From assembly GCF_022259695.1 (NCBI RefSeq), contig NZ_CP092099.1:232471-296470 (forward strand): 64,000 nucleotides of DNA, in the 5' to 3' direction. This DNA is from Flaviramulus sp. BrNp1-15 (GTDB taxonomy: Bacteria; Bacteroidota; Bacteroidia; Flavobacteriales; Flavobacteriaceae). Below, piece after piece: positions 48,792-59,089 of this stretch. The first letter of the stretch is position 1. Every line of letters starts with the position of its first letter. The notes below the pieces were generated by a model. The model saw only the letters and a program-made list of their open reading frames with translations. It was not told where the DNA came from and ran no database searches. Made by a program: the position numbers and the translations under genes.

Positions 48792-51700
48792 ATGAAAAAA
48801 AACTACTTAAGTCTCGGTTCTAAAGTAAAACTTAAACATAATTTCTACCTAATTCTATTTTTGATATTTTTTACTAGTTTAATAACAAATATCTCAAATG
48901 CGCAATGTACACCAACAGGAATGGTTAATTGGAATGGTAGTCGAATTTCACAAGTATTAATAGATGGAGATATTTCTACAAATGAAATAAATAATCCAAA
49001 TACCACTGACACCTATACTGATTATACTGCTCAAATTGTTACAATGACAGCAGGTAATACATATAATTTTTCTGTAACAGTTGATAAGGAAACGTGGGCA
49101 GATGTTAAAATTAGAATGTGGATAGATTATGCAGGTAATGGAACATATGTTCAAGTTCACGATTCTGGAGGATTTACCAATAATAATAATGTAACACAAA
49201 CATTTACAGGAGCAATTACAATCAATCCTGCTGCTCTTACTAGCTCAGTAGTATTAAGAGTTGCAGCTTCATTCTGTTCTACATGTGGGAATCCTGGAGT
49301 AATGTCTACAGATGGTTGTGCTTTTAATAATCCTTCTCGTGCAGACGTAGAAGACTACACTATTAATATTAGTGGCGCTACATTATCAGACCCTATAGCA
49401 AACGATGACGATATAACAGTTGAAAAAAATAGTACCGCTGGAGCAGCAAATCAAATAAATGTTGGAGCTAATGATAATATTGGATCTGATGGATCTGATG
49501 GAGAAGATTTCACATTAACATCAGTGTCGCCAACAGCAAATGGTGGAACAATTACCGAAATTACAGATGGTATATTTGAATATATTCCTGCTACCGGTTT
49601 TATTGGAGCAGATACATTTACTTATGATATTTGTGATGCGCTAGGTGATTGTGCTACTGGAACTGTAAACATAAGTGTTGGTTTACCATCTTGTGAACTT
49701 ACGAGTAACTCTTCAGGAACACATTATATTACAAATGTAAATCTTGTAGGTGAAGCAACTACAGCTATAAACAATACATCTGGCGACGATGGTGGTTATG
49801 GTAATTATATTGGTACACCTGCAGTAGATTTATATAGAGGAAATACATATCCTATAGAATTAACAGTTTCAACAGATATGGCAACTGAAAATCGCTCAGG
49901 ATGGACAGTATATATCGATTTGAACGGAGATGGAGATTTTGATTACCCTAGTGAAGCAGTATATGATACTGCTGGAGAAGACAACACTCTTTCTTCATCA
50001 GATTTTACTTTTGATCCTGGTTCTCTAACAATTCCTGCAACAGCTGCATTAGGAAAAACTATAATGCGTATTGGCGCAAGAAGATATTGGTCATCTACAG
50101 AATCTTGTGGTCATACAGGAAATCCTGAAGAATTTGAGGATTACATTGTAGACATAAAGGTTGATCCTTCAACACCTCAAGATATTGATATTACAGGAAA
50201 CGGAACTGGAATTACCAATGGTTCTATTATAACAACAACAGATAATTATACTGATTTTGGTTTTTACGATATAAATTCAGGAGCTTTACAAAGAACATTT
50301 ATTATTACTAACAACGGTTTTACAAGTTTAACACTTTCAGCATTACCTGATTTTGTTAATATTGTTGGTGATGCGGTATTTACTGTATTTGATCAGCCTG
50401 ATAATGCGGTTATTGCTCCAGGAAACTCTGAAACATTTACTATTTCTTTTAATCCAAACTCTGTAGGTAATTTTTCTGCAACAATATCGATTGGATCTGA
50501 TGATCCTGATGAAAATCCGTTTACTTTTTTAGTTGAAGGTGAAGGAGCTCAAACATTCCCAGATACAGATGGTGACGGTATAACTGATAATCTTGATGGT
50601 GATGATGACAATGACGGAATTCTAGATAGTAATGAAAGTAGCTCTTGTGCTACTTATCCATACGCTAGTCAAGCGGAACTATTCTTTTTAGAAGAAGATT
50701 TTGGATCTGGTGCAAATAGAATTCAAATAAATGGTAATACTCCTGGTGTTACAACAACATATTGTTACGAAGATGGTTTTGGTTCTTGCCCAAGTGCTTT
50801 TAATGGGACTAGTATAAACGATGGAGACTATACGGTTCATCATATTATAACAAATGATGATGATATTGCTGATGGAATAAATATTGATATCGCTCAATGG
50901 GCAGAAGATTATTGGTATGCAGGTGAAGACCATACTCCTGGAGACACAAATGGTAGAATGGCAATATTTAATGCAACTGCAGATCCTGGAGTATTTTACA
51001 GTCAAATTATTTATGGTTTAACAGGAAATGTTTTGACTGAATTTGGTTTTTCTGCATTGAATATTGATAGAGATGATATAGATCCTACAGAATTAGCTAC
51101 TAGAGAAAGACCTGATATTATTATTCGAGTTTTTGACCCTAATGGGATTGAAGTTACAAATGCTTCTTCTGGCCCTTTAGAACCAACAAGTCCTGCCGGA
51201 GATTGGGTAAGTGTAACTGCATCATTTACTTCGCCATACACTCAATTTACAATTGAGGTAAGTAATGCTAATTTAGGAGGTTTAGGTAATGACCTTGCTA
51301 TTGATGACATTTATGTAAAACAAACATTATGTGATTTAGATGGAGATGGAGTAGCGGATTCTATTGATTTAGATAATGATAATGATGGCATACCAAATAT
51401 TTATGAATTAGGTTTTATTGATTTAGACCAAGATGGAACAATAACAAATGATGCTTGGATAGATACCAATAATAATGGTGTTCATGATTTATACGATCCA
51501 TTTAATGGAGGAACAGTAATTGATATAACCGACCCTGCTTATGATAATGATGGTGACGGTATTCCAAACCATTTAGATTTAGATTCAGACAACGATGGAA
51601 TATATGATGTTTTTGAATTTGACGGATTAGGTGATGGTGATGTTGATGGTGATGGTATAAGCGAAGGTAACGATATAGCAACGAGTACTGATACCGATCT

Positions 51701-54515
51701 TGATGAATTTGATGGCGACGGTATTTTAGGCTTATATGACACAAATGATACTGATGATGATCCAGATGACAATATAGAATCAAAAGACCATGGAACAAAT
51801 GGATATGGACCTGCAATTGATTCAGATTCTGATGGAACTCCAGACTTTTTAGATCCATATAACGATGTTACAGGCGAATACGATATCGATACAACAATAT
51901 ACACTTCTTTAGATAGTGATAATGATGGTGTTATCGATGGTAATATTGATACAGATAATGATGGTATTTTAGACCCTTTAGATTCAAGTAATGGTGTTTT
52001 TGGTGCTCAAAGAGATTTAGATGGTAGTTATACGTTATACTTTGATGGTCGTAATGATTATGTTTCAGAAAATGTACCTGTAATTGACGCTTGGTCAAGT
52101 GGTACCTTAATGTCATGGGTGTTAATAGCTCCAGGTTCATCAGGGCAACGTCGTATAGTTGGGCAAGAGAATTTTTATCTTACTATAAATTCAGATGGTA
52201 CAGCGAGTTCAGTTGCGGGAGGTGTTACACTTACATCTACATCTATATTACCAGAAGGTATTTGGGTACATATAGCAGCATCTTTTAATAATCCTGATGG
52301 AAACTTTGTATTGTTTATCAATGGAGAACAAGAAGATAGTGCAACAGCTACCAGTATTAGCGCTGGCACAACAGATTTAACCATAGGAAGAAGACCTGGG
52401 GTTTCTGGAGAAGAAAATGTTTTAACAAGTGAGTATTTTGAAGGACAAATAGATGAAGTTCGTGTTTTTAATGCCGGTTTATCATCTGATGAAGTTCAAA
52501 AAATGGTATATCAGGAATTAGATGACACTAATAGTTTTGTTAGCGGTCTAATTATTCCTCTAAATGTATCTGCTTTAACAGGATCAAGCCTTCAACGTTA
52601 TTATAAAATGGATGCTTATAACCATGATATAACTTCAGAGAAGAAAGGGTTATCTAGCGGATCAAAAATATACAACATTAAAAATATCTATTTCCAGACA
52701 GCTCCACTGCCTTATGAAACTTCTACTGATGGTGATTGGTCAGCTACGACTACTTGGTTACATGGAGATGTTTGGGATATTACTGATGAAACAAATAATA
52801 AAGATTGGTCAATAGTCCATGTAAAAAATAATATCACTACATCTAACCGTCATGGTTCACTAGGTTTATTAGTTGATTCTGGTGTAGAATTAGAAATAAA
52901 TAATGATGTAGAATTATACAATACTTGGTACCTTAACTTAGATGGGGTTATTGACCTGCAAGGAGAGTCGCAATTAGTTCAAACCCAAAACAGTACTTTA
53001 GTTGCAGGAGTGAGTGGTAATTTAGAAAGAGACCAACAAGGTACTGAAAACACATATACTTACAACTATTGGTCATCACCTGTTCACACAGTAAACCCAA
53101 ATGCAGATATTGATGGAGACGAAAGTTTTTCTGTTGTTAGTGTTTTAAGAAATGGAGAAGACCCATTAAATCCAACAGCAATTACATTTACTTCTGGATA
53201 CAATGGAAACAACACAACAAACCCTATTCAAATTTCTAACTATTGGATTTGGAAATTTAATAATAGATTAAGTGATGAGTATTCTGAATGGCAACAAGTT
53301 ACTAGTACAGGAAATTTATTAGTTGGTGAGGGATATACCATGAAAGGTCCTGGTACAGGCGCTTCAGATAAAAACTATGTTTTTGAGGGAACACCTAATA
53401 ATGGTGAAATATTATTACCAACAACAGCAGGAAATGATTACTTGGTAGGAAACCCTTACCCTTCTGCTATTGATGCTAATGAGTTTTTAAATGATAATAC
53501 GCACTTAAATGGAACTCTTTATTTCTGGGAACACTATGGTGGTGGCTCTCATAGATTAAAAGAATATGAAGGCGGTTATGGAATGTATACGCTTTCAGGT
53601 GGTGTTCCAGCTGTAAGTCACCCAAGTGTTGCTTCTACAGGGTCTGCTACTAAAACGCCTAGGCGATATATTCCAGTAAGTCAAGGGTTTTTTGTTACAG
53701 CAACATCAACAGGTGATACTAAATTTGAAAATGACCAAAGAATTTTTGTTACAGAAACTGGCAATACCAACTCCTGGTTTTATAAAGATAGTAACACTAA
53801 AAAAACATCAAAAAACTCAAATTCTGTAAAAAAAGATGAAAGAGCTAAAATAAGATTAGACTACAAATCTCCTAAAGGTTATACCCGTCAAGTACTAACT
53901 ACTGTTGATAAAAATGCGAGTATGAATTACGACTGGGGATATGATGGTGCTTTAAATGAAGATAATGCTGAAGATATGTTTTGGAAAATTGATGGCAATA
54001 ACTTTGTAATACAAGGTATAAATGCTATTAACGAAAACACAGTTTTACCATTAACTATTAAAACTGAAAATGCTGGCATTATTGAAATTAACCTAGCATC
54101 ATTAGAAAATGTAGATGATAACTTTGAGATTTACTTAAAGGATAACAGTAATAATACTTATCATGATTTAAAACAATCTACATTTATTGCAACTGTTGAT
54201 GGTGGAGAAATCAATGATAGATTTGAAGTTGTATTTGCTTCAAACTCATTATTAGACACTCAAGCTAATTTAAAAGAGTCATTAGGCTTGTTCTATAATT
54301 CATCTAAATCATCCATTGTTATATCAAACCCTGAAAACCTCGATATAAACACATTACAAGGAGTTAATATATTAGGTCAAAACATATTTGATAAGAATTT
54401 AAATACCTCAGATAACAAAATTACAATACCCGTTAATTTAGCTACAGGAGTTTATATCTTTTCTATTCAAACACCAAATCAAAAAATATCAAAAAAAATA
54501 ATCCTTAAGAACTAA
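48792..54515 (+). CDS. Giant T9SS-secreted adhesin-like protein (GEVED, Ig, TSP3, LamG)
   Basis: A 1907-residue exported protein. The signal ends ITNISNAQ near residue 38. In order: a GEVED domain (about 40-195, DVEDYTINISG), a cadherin/Ig-like domain (about 200-300), a second GEVED domain (about 302-455, EFEDYIVDIKV), and an Abnormal spindle/HYDIN-type domain (about 465-585). Next come thrombospondin type-3 Asp-rich calcium repeats interleaved with beta domains (about 590-1070), a LamG/concanavalin-like domain (about 1078-1247, YTLYFDGRNDYVSENVPV) and a long beta region. The C-terminal T9SS type A sorting domain is about 1833-1907 (YIFSIQTPNQKISKKIILKN). It is 9 bases before the next T9SS gene and probably cotranscribed. 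Function likely surface adhesion or matrix. Confidence 0.85.
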   Translation: MKKNYLSLGSKVKLKHNFYLILFLIFFTSLITNISNAQCTPTGMVNWNGSRISQVLIDGDISTNEINNPNTTDTYTDYTAQIVTMTAGNTYNFSVTVDKETWADVKIRMWIDYAGNGTYVQVHDSGGFTNNNNVTQTFTGAITINPAALTSSVVLRVAASFCSTCGNPGVMSTDGCAFNNPSRADVEDYTINISGATLSDPIANDDDITVEKNSTAGAANQINVGANDNIGSDGSDGEDFTLTSVSPTANGGTITEITDGIFEYIPATGFIGADTFTYDICDALGDCATGTVNISVGLPSCELTSNSSGTHYITNVNLVGEATTAINNTSGDDGGYGNYIGTPAVDLYRGNTYPIELTVSTDMATENRSGWTVYIDLNGDGDFDYPSEAVYDTAGEDNTLSSSDFTFDPGSLTIPATAALGKTIMRIGARRYWSSTESCGHTGNPEEFEDYIVDIKVDPSTPQDIDITGNGTGITNGSIITTTDNYTDFGFYDINSGALQRTFIITNNGFTSLTLSALPDFVNIVGDAVFTVFDQPDNAVIAPGNSETFTISFNPNSVGNFSATISIGSDDPDENPFTFLVEGEGAQTFPDTDGDGITDNLDGDDDNDGILDSNESSSCATYPYASQAELFFLEEDFGSGANRIQINGNTPGVTTTYCYEDGFGSCPSAFNGTSINDGDYTVHHIITNDDDIADGINIDIAQWAEDYWYAGEDHTPGDTNGRMAIFNATADPGVFYSQIIYGLTGNVLTEFGFSALNIDRDDIDPTELATRERPDIIIRVFDPNGIEVTNASSGPLEPTSPAGDWVSVTASFTSPYTQFTIEVSNANLGGLGNDLAIDDIYVKQTLCDLDGDGVADSIDLDNDNDGIPNIYELGFIDLDQDGTITNDAWIDTNNNGVHDLYDPFNGGTVIDITDPAYDNDGDGIPNHLDLDSDNDGIYDVFEFDGLGDGDVDGDGISEGNDIATSTDTDLDEFDGDGILGLYDTNDTDDDPDDNIESKDHGTNGYGPAIDSDSDGTPDFLDPYNDVTGEYDIDTTIYTSLDSDNDGVIDGNIDTDNDGILDPLDSSNGVFGAQRDLDGSYTLYFDGRNDYVSENVPVIDAWSSGTLMSWVLIAPGSSGQRRIVGQENFYLTINSDGTASSVAGGVTLTSTSILPEGIWVHIAASFNNPDGNFVLFINGEQEDSATATSISAGTTDLTIGRRPGVSGEENVLTSEYFEGQIDEVRVFNAGLSSDEVQKMVYQELDDTNSFVSGLIIPLNVSALTGSSLQRYYKMDAYNHDITSEKKGLSSGSKIYNIKNIYFQTAPLPYETSTDGDWSATTTWLHGDVWDITDETNNKDWSIVHVKNNITTSNRHGSLGLLVDSGVELEINNDVELYNTWYLNLDGVIDLQGESQLVQTQNSTLVAGVSGNLERDQQGTENTYTYNYWSSPVHTVNPNADIDGDESFSVVSVLRNGEDPLNPTAITFTSGYNGNNTTNPIQISNYWIWKFNNRLSDEYSEWQQVTSTGNLLVGEGYTMKGPGTGASDKNYVFEGTPNNGEILLPTTAGNDYLVGNPYPSAIDANEFLNDNTHLNGTLYFWEHYGGGSHRLKEYEGGYGMYTLSGGVPAVSHPSVASTGSATKTPRRYIPVSQGFFVTATSTGDTKFENDQRIFVTETGNTNSWFYKDSNTKKTSKNSNSVKKDERAKIRLDYKSPKGYTRQVLTTVDKNASMNYDWGYDGALNEDNAEDMFWKIDGNNFVIQGINAINENTVLPLTIKTENAGIIEINLASLENVDDNFEIYLKDNSNNTYHDLKQSTFIATVDGGEINDRFEVVFASNSLLDTQANLKESLGLFYNSSKSSIVISNPENLDINTLQGVNILGQNIFDKNLNTSDNKITIPVNLATGVYIFSIQTPNQKISKKIILKN

Positions 54516-54524
54516 ACCTTCATT

Positions 54525-57500
54525 ATGAGAAAAAAATTACTATTACTTATCTTATTGATAAGTGTATCTGCATCTCATGCACAATTTACAACCGTTTCTG
54601 GATGGACAGCAACAAAATTAACACCAAATAATACATTCAATAATCCTTGGGAAATCACATATGGTCCTGATGGAAACCTATGGATTTCAGATAGAAGTAA
54701 CGAAAAAATTGTTCGAATAAGCACTTCTGGAGGAACTGTTACAGATATGATTAACATAAGTGGTGTAACATCTTCAAAACAAGGAGGACTTCTTGGTATG
54801 GCTATTCATCCAGCCCTATATACTGATATTACAACTACAGTAAACAATTATGTGTTTAGTGCATATACATATGATGATGGTGGTGGACTACAATTAAGAA
54901 TAGCAAGATTAATTTATAATAATGCCACAGGAACTCTTTCAATTGATACATCATTAGGAAGTAATGGAGCAATTATAGAGGGGTTGCCTGCAAGTTCAGA
55001 CCATAACTCTGGGCGTTTAATTTTTGGTCCAGATGAAAAGTTATATTATACAATTGGAGAACAAGGTGCAAACCAATTTGAAAACAGGTGTAATGCAGTT
55101 TTATCTCAAGTATTACCTACTTCTCCAACCGATTATGCAAATTATCCCGGAAAAACCTTAAGATTAAATATAGATGGTTCTATACCATCAGATAACCCTA
55201 CGCTTAATAGTGTACAATCTCATGTTTTTGCATACGGACAAAGAAATACTCAAGGTATTGTTTTTGCTCAAGATGGAACATTATATGCATCAGAGCACGG
55301 ACCTAAAACCGATGATGAAATAAACATCATGGAGGCTGGTAAAAATTATGGTTGGCCAGAAATTGCGGGTTATTATGACAATAATTACACCTATTGTAAT
55401 TGGTCTACATCATCAAACTGTGGTACAACAACATTTACAGACCACAATTGTCCTGTAGGTGCGGTAACAGCAACCGAGTTTGAATCTTATCCTTCTGGAG
55501 CACCTGCAAACTTCAGTCCGCCAATTGGAACCTATGGTAGTTCTGGAGCAGCTGGAACTGGTGGAGATTGGGGAGATTGGCCTACAATAGCTCCATCAAG
55601 TATAGATATTCATGAAACAGGAAATATTCCAGGTTGGGGACGTTCATTATTAATTCCAACCTTAAAAAAAGGAACTATTTACCGTGCTAAACTAACACCA
55701 GCAGGAAATGCTATTGAAGGTGATACAGATCCAACAACTACTGATGGATATGAACTATTTCACTCTTCCCATAACAGATATAGAGATATAGCAATTTCCC
55801 CTGACGGATTAACAATTTATGCTATAACAGATTCTAGCGGATCAACTTCAGGTCCTTCAACTGAAAATCCATCATCAGTAGATGATCCAGGAGTAATTGT
55901 AAAAATAGAATACGTTGGACCAGCTAACACTGATGCTCCAACCGTAATATGTCAAGGTATTACAGTTACTTTAGACCCATCAGGTAATGCAACCATTTTA
56001 GCTTCTGAAATAGATAATGGTTCTTCATCTAATATTGTAGATACTTCTCTAACCCTTAGTTTAGATAGAAACACATTCAACTGCAATGACACAGATACTC
56101 CTCAAACAGTAGTTTTAACTGTAACTGACGCTGAGTTTAATAAGAGTTCTTGTAGTGCTTCAGTAACAGTATTGCCAAATTCTAACCCAGACCCTATAGT
56201 TGCACCTACTTTAGAAGATATAATTAGTAATTGTTCTGTTACAGTTGAAGCCCCAACATTAATTACTAATGGATGCATAGAAGTCACAGCAACAACAACA
56301 GATCCTATTACATATAGTGCTGGTGAAAGTGGTACTATCACTTGGTTATTTGATGATGGAACAAGCACTGATACAACAATACAAAATGTAACAGTAAATA
56401 CCTTAAATACTCCTACAAACCTTGCAATATCTAATGTAGAAGCTCTTTCTGCATCATCAAGTTGGGATAGTTTTCTTGGAGCAACTTACGAAGTTAGAAT
56501 TAAAAAAACTTCAGATCCAGCAACAGCGTGGTTAGTTAGCTCATCAGATATTAATAGTTTTGATTTTACTAATCTTGAAGAGTCAACCGAATATGAAGTT
56601 CAAACTAGAGCTTTATGTGGTTCAAGTACTTCAGCTTATACTACATCAGAAGTTTTCACTACAACAAGTATTGCCTATTGTATTCCTACTATTAATGGAG
56701 GTTACTATGGAGGAGATTATTGGATTAGTAATGTTACTCTAAAAGACAACATAGGAGCTACTTTATTATCTAATACCTCAGATGATTCTGATGATGTTAA
56801 TGGGTATTCAGACCATACAGATGATGGATTACCAATACCAAGCTTAGTGGTTTCAGAAACTTTTGATATTGAAGTAACATTACACAATACCCATGCTTGG
56901 AATAAAACAACAGGACATTCTGTGTGGATTGATTACAATCAAGATGGTGATTTTAATGATTCTGGAGAAAGAGTTTGGGGAACTACAGATGGAGATGATT
57001 TATTTCCACATGGAGCAGTAGCACAAGGTAGCTTTGTTGTACCTACTACAGTAACCAATGGAAATACTAGAATGAGATTCCACACAAGAACATATTGGAC
57101 AAATACCGATCCTTGTGATATGAATTTCACCGATGGTAACAATAAAGCAGAATATGAAGATTATATAGTAAATATTTCTGGGGGTGGGTCAAATACAGCT
57201 CCAGTTGCAACTAATGATATTATTTCAGGGGATCAAAACATAACAATTAACACTAATGTTATTACAGATAACAACGGTAACGGTTTAGATAGCGATATTG
57301 ATGGTGACATACTATCAATAACACAATTCCATTTAGTTAGTGATGCTCTAACATATTCAGCTGGAAGTACTGCACACTTACTAGAAGGAACATTAACAAT
57401 TAATACAAGTGGCGATTTAACATTCATACCTGCAAATAATTATTCTGGAAGTCTCCAATCAATAGTTTATACATTATTTGATGGAACAGATGATTCTCAA

Positions 57501-59021
57501 ACAGCGACTATAGATATTACAATAAACTCAACAATTGTAGATGCCGATGGCGATGGTGTGAACTCAGATACCGATTGTGATGATAACGAAGCCTTAGCTT
57601 ATCCTGGTAATACTGAAGTCCTTTATGATGGTATTGATAACGACTGTAACCCAGCAACTCCAGATACCGTTGATGCCGATGGCGATGGCGTGAACTCAGA
57701 TACCGATTGTGATGATAATGAAGCCTTAGCTTATCCTGGTAATACTGAAGTCCTTTATGATGGTATTGATAACGACTGTAACCCAGCAACTCCAGATACC
57801 GTTGATGCCGATGGCGATGGTGTGAACTCAGATACCGATTGTGATGATAACGAAGCCTTAGCTTATCCTGGTAATACTGAAGTCCTTTATGATGGTATTG
57901 ATAACGACTGTAACCCAGCAACACCAGATACCGTTGATGCCGATGGCGATGGTGTGAACTCAGATACCGATTGTGATGATAATGAAGCCTTAGCTTATCC
58001 TGGTAATACTGAAGTCCTTTATGATGGTATTGATAACGACTGTAACCCAGCAACACCAGATACCGTTGATGCCGATGGCGATGGTGTGAACTCAGATACC
58101 GATTGTGATGATAATGAAGCCTTAGCTTATCCTGGTAATACTGAAGTCCTTTATGATGGTATTGATAACGACTGTAACCCAGCAACTCCAGATACCGTAG
58201 ATGCCGATGGTGATGGTGTGAACTCAGATACCGATTGTGATGATAACGAAGCCTTAGCTTATCCTGGTAATACTGAAGTCCTTTATGATGGTATTGATAA
58301 CGACTGTAACCCAGCAACTCCAGATACCGTAGATGCCGATGGTGATGGTGTGAACTCAGATACCGATTGTGATGATAATGAAGCCTTAGCTTATCCTGGT
58401 AATACTGAAGTCCTTTATGATGGTATTGATAACGACTGTAACCCAGCAACGCCAGATACGGTAGATGCCGATGGCGATGGTGTGAACTCAGATACCGATT
58501 GTGATGATACAGATGCTAACGAATTCCCAAATCAAACTTGGTATTTAGATGCCGATGGGGATGGGTATAGTGATGGAACTTCAACTACTGCTTGTAATAG
58601 ACCTGCTAATTATTATATTGCTTCTGAACTTACCGCTATTAGTGGTGATTGTGATGATAATAATAATGCTATAAACTCGGGTGTTACGGAAATTTCAGGA
58701 AACGGAATTGATGATGACTGTAACCCTTCTACACCAGATGGTATTCTAGATATTGAAGACAGTGTTATATGGAATGTTAATATTTATCCTAATCCAATAT
58801 CAAATGAAGTGACGGTAAAACTACCTTCATCATATACTTATAGTAAAATCATATTAACATTGTTTGACTTACGAGGACGAGTTGTAAAGCAAATGATTAG
58901 TGTTAACTCACAAAACACTATAACACTAAAAGATTTAAGTCGTTTAGATCAAGGTACATATTTTATAAAGGTTAATGAAGGCAATAAAACACTAGTTTAT
59001 AAGAAATTAATAAAGAAATAA
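54525..59021 (+). CDS. T9SS-secreted soluble PQQ sugar dehydrogenase with MopE-like repeat array
   Basis: A 1498-residue exported protein. The signal is MRKKLLLLILLISVSASHA. Residues about 21-465 are a six-bladed soluble glucose dehydrogenase domain like that of Acinetobacter GdhB: NPWEITYGPDGNLWISDRSN, QGGLLGMAIHPALY, SSDHNSGRLIFGPDEKLYYT with catalytic-base H160, FAYGQRNTQGIVFAQDGTLY with R240/N241, and DDEINIMEAGKNYGWPEIAG. Then come HYR-like, FN3, GEVED (about 720-890) and cadherin-like domains, and seven exact copies of a 44-residue MopE-type metal-binding repeat (residues 1005-1312). A T9SS sorting domain (NVNIYPNPISNEVTVKLP) ends it. It should oxidise sugars outside the cell if PQQ is available. 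Confidence 0.88.
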   Translation: MRKKLLLLILLISVSASHAQFTTVSGWTATKLTPNNTFNNPWEITYGPDGNLWISDRSNEKIVRISTSGGTVTDMINISGVTSSKQGGLLGMAIHPALYTDITTTVNNYVFSAYTYDDGGGLQLRIARLIYNNATGTLSIDTSLGSNGAIIEGLPASSDHNSGRLIFGPDEKLYYTIGEQGANQFENRCNAVLSQVLPTSPTDYANYPGKTLRLNIDGSIPSDNPTLNSVQSHVFAYGQRNTQGIVFAQDGTLYASEHGPKTDDEINIMEAGKNYGWPEIAGYYDNNYTYCNWSTSSNCGTTTFTDHNCPVGAVTATEFESYPSGAPANFSPPIGTYGSSGAAGTGGDWGDWPTIAPSSIDIHETGNIPGWGRSLLIPTLKKGTIYRAKLTPAGNAIEGDTDPTTTDGYELFHSSHNRYRDIAISPDGLTIYAITDSSGSTSGPSTENPSSVDDPGVIVKIEYVGPANTDAPTVICQGITVTLDPSGNATILASEIDNGSSSNIVDTSLTLSLDRNTFNCNDTDTPQTVVLTVTDAEFNKSSCSASVTVLPNSNPDPIVAPTLEDIISNCSVTVEAPTLITNGCIEVTATTTDPITYSAGESGTITWLFDDGTSTDTTIQNVTVNTLNTPTNLAISNVEALSASSSWDSFLGATYEVRIKKTSDPATAWLVSSSDINSFDFTNLEESTEYEVQTRALCGSSTSAYTTSEVFTTTSIAYCIPTINGGYYGGDYWISNVTLKDNIGATLLSNTSDDSDDVNGYSDHTDDGLPIPSLVVSETFDIEVTLHNTHAWNKTTGHSVWIDYNQDGDFNDSGERVWGTTDGDDLFPHGAVAQGSFVVPTTVTNGNTRMRFHTRTYWTNTDPCDMNFTDGNNKAEYEDYIVNISGGGSNTAPVATNDIISGDQNITINTNVITDNNGNGLDSDIDGDILSITQFHLVSDALTYSAGSTAHLLEGTLTINTSGDLTFIPANNYSGSLQSIVYTLFDGTDDSQTATIDITINSTIVDADGDGVNSDTDCDDNEALAYPGNTEVLYDGIDNDCNPATPDTVDADGDGVNSDTDCDDNEALAYPGNTEVLYDGIDNDCNPATPDTVDADGDGVNSDTDCDDNEALAYPGNTEVLYDGIDNDCNPATPDTVDADGDGVNSDTDCDDNEALAYPGNTEVLYDGIDNDCNPATPDTVDADGDGVNSDTDCDDNEALAYPGNTEVLYDGIDNDCNPATPDTVDADGDGVNSDTDCDDNEALAYPGNTEVLYDGIDNDCNPATPDTVDADGDGVNSDTDCDDNEALAYPGNTEVLYDGIDNDCNPATPDTVDADGDGVNSDTDCDDTDANEFPNQTWYLDADGDGYSDGTSTTACNRPANYYIASELTAISGDCDDNNNAINSGVTEISGNGIDDDCNPSTPDGILDIEDSVIWNVNIYPNPISNEVTVKLPSSYTYSKIILTLFDLRGRVVKQMISVNSQNTITLKDLSRLDQGTYFIKVNEGNKTLVYKKLIKK
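57537..58460 (+). repeat. Tandem array: 7 x 132 bp (44 codons), MopE-type
   Basis: Seven consecutive 132-bp units plus a partial eighth. All seven encode the same 44 residues (starting VDADGDGVNSDTDCDDNEAL, with DGIDNDCNPATPDT at the end). I see only six variable positions (unit bases 3, 15, 21, 51, 123, 132), all synonymous third positions. The unit length is a multiple of 3, so copy-number change keeps the frame. Confidence 0.95.
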
Positions 59022-59043
59022 CAACAAATACATTTATTCACTT

Positions 59044-59084
59044 AAGCATTAAACCCCAAAATATTTTTGGGGTTTAATGCTTTT
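59044..59084. terminator. Bidirectional terminator after the T9SS dehydrogenase gene
   Basis: AAGCATTAAACCCCAAAA and TTTTGGGGTTTAATGCTT are perfect arms around a 3-base loop, with T-runs on each side. It serves this gene and the convergent EEP-family gene. Confidence 0.9.
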
Positions 59085-59089
59085 ACTTA

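Noticed and set aside
51502-51904. His/Tyr-rich and Ser/Pro-rich antisense open frames
   Set aside because: They oppose the Asp-rich GATGG-type calcium repeats of the giant T9SS protein and have the composition expected from reverse complement of that coding sequence.
57517-58449. 310-codon open frame on the minus strand through the repeat array
   Set aside because: It is the antisense shadow of the 132-bp repeat: the unit has no stop in that frame, so seven copies give a long open frame. The plus-strand frame encodes a recognised metal-binding repeat inside a much longer protein.
57537-58460. CRISPR-like direct repeats
   Set aside because: The units are contiguous 132-bp coding repeats without unique spacers, in frame with a secreted protein, and no cas genes are present.
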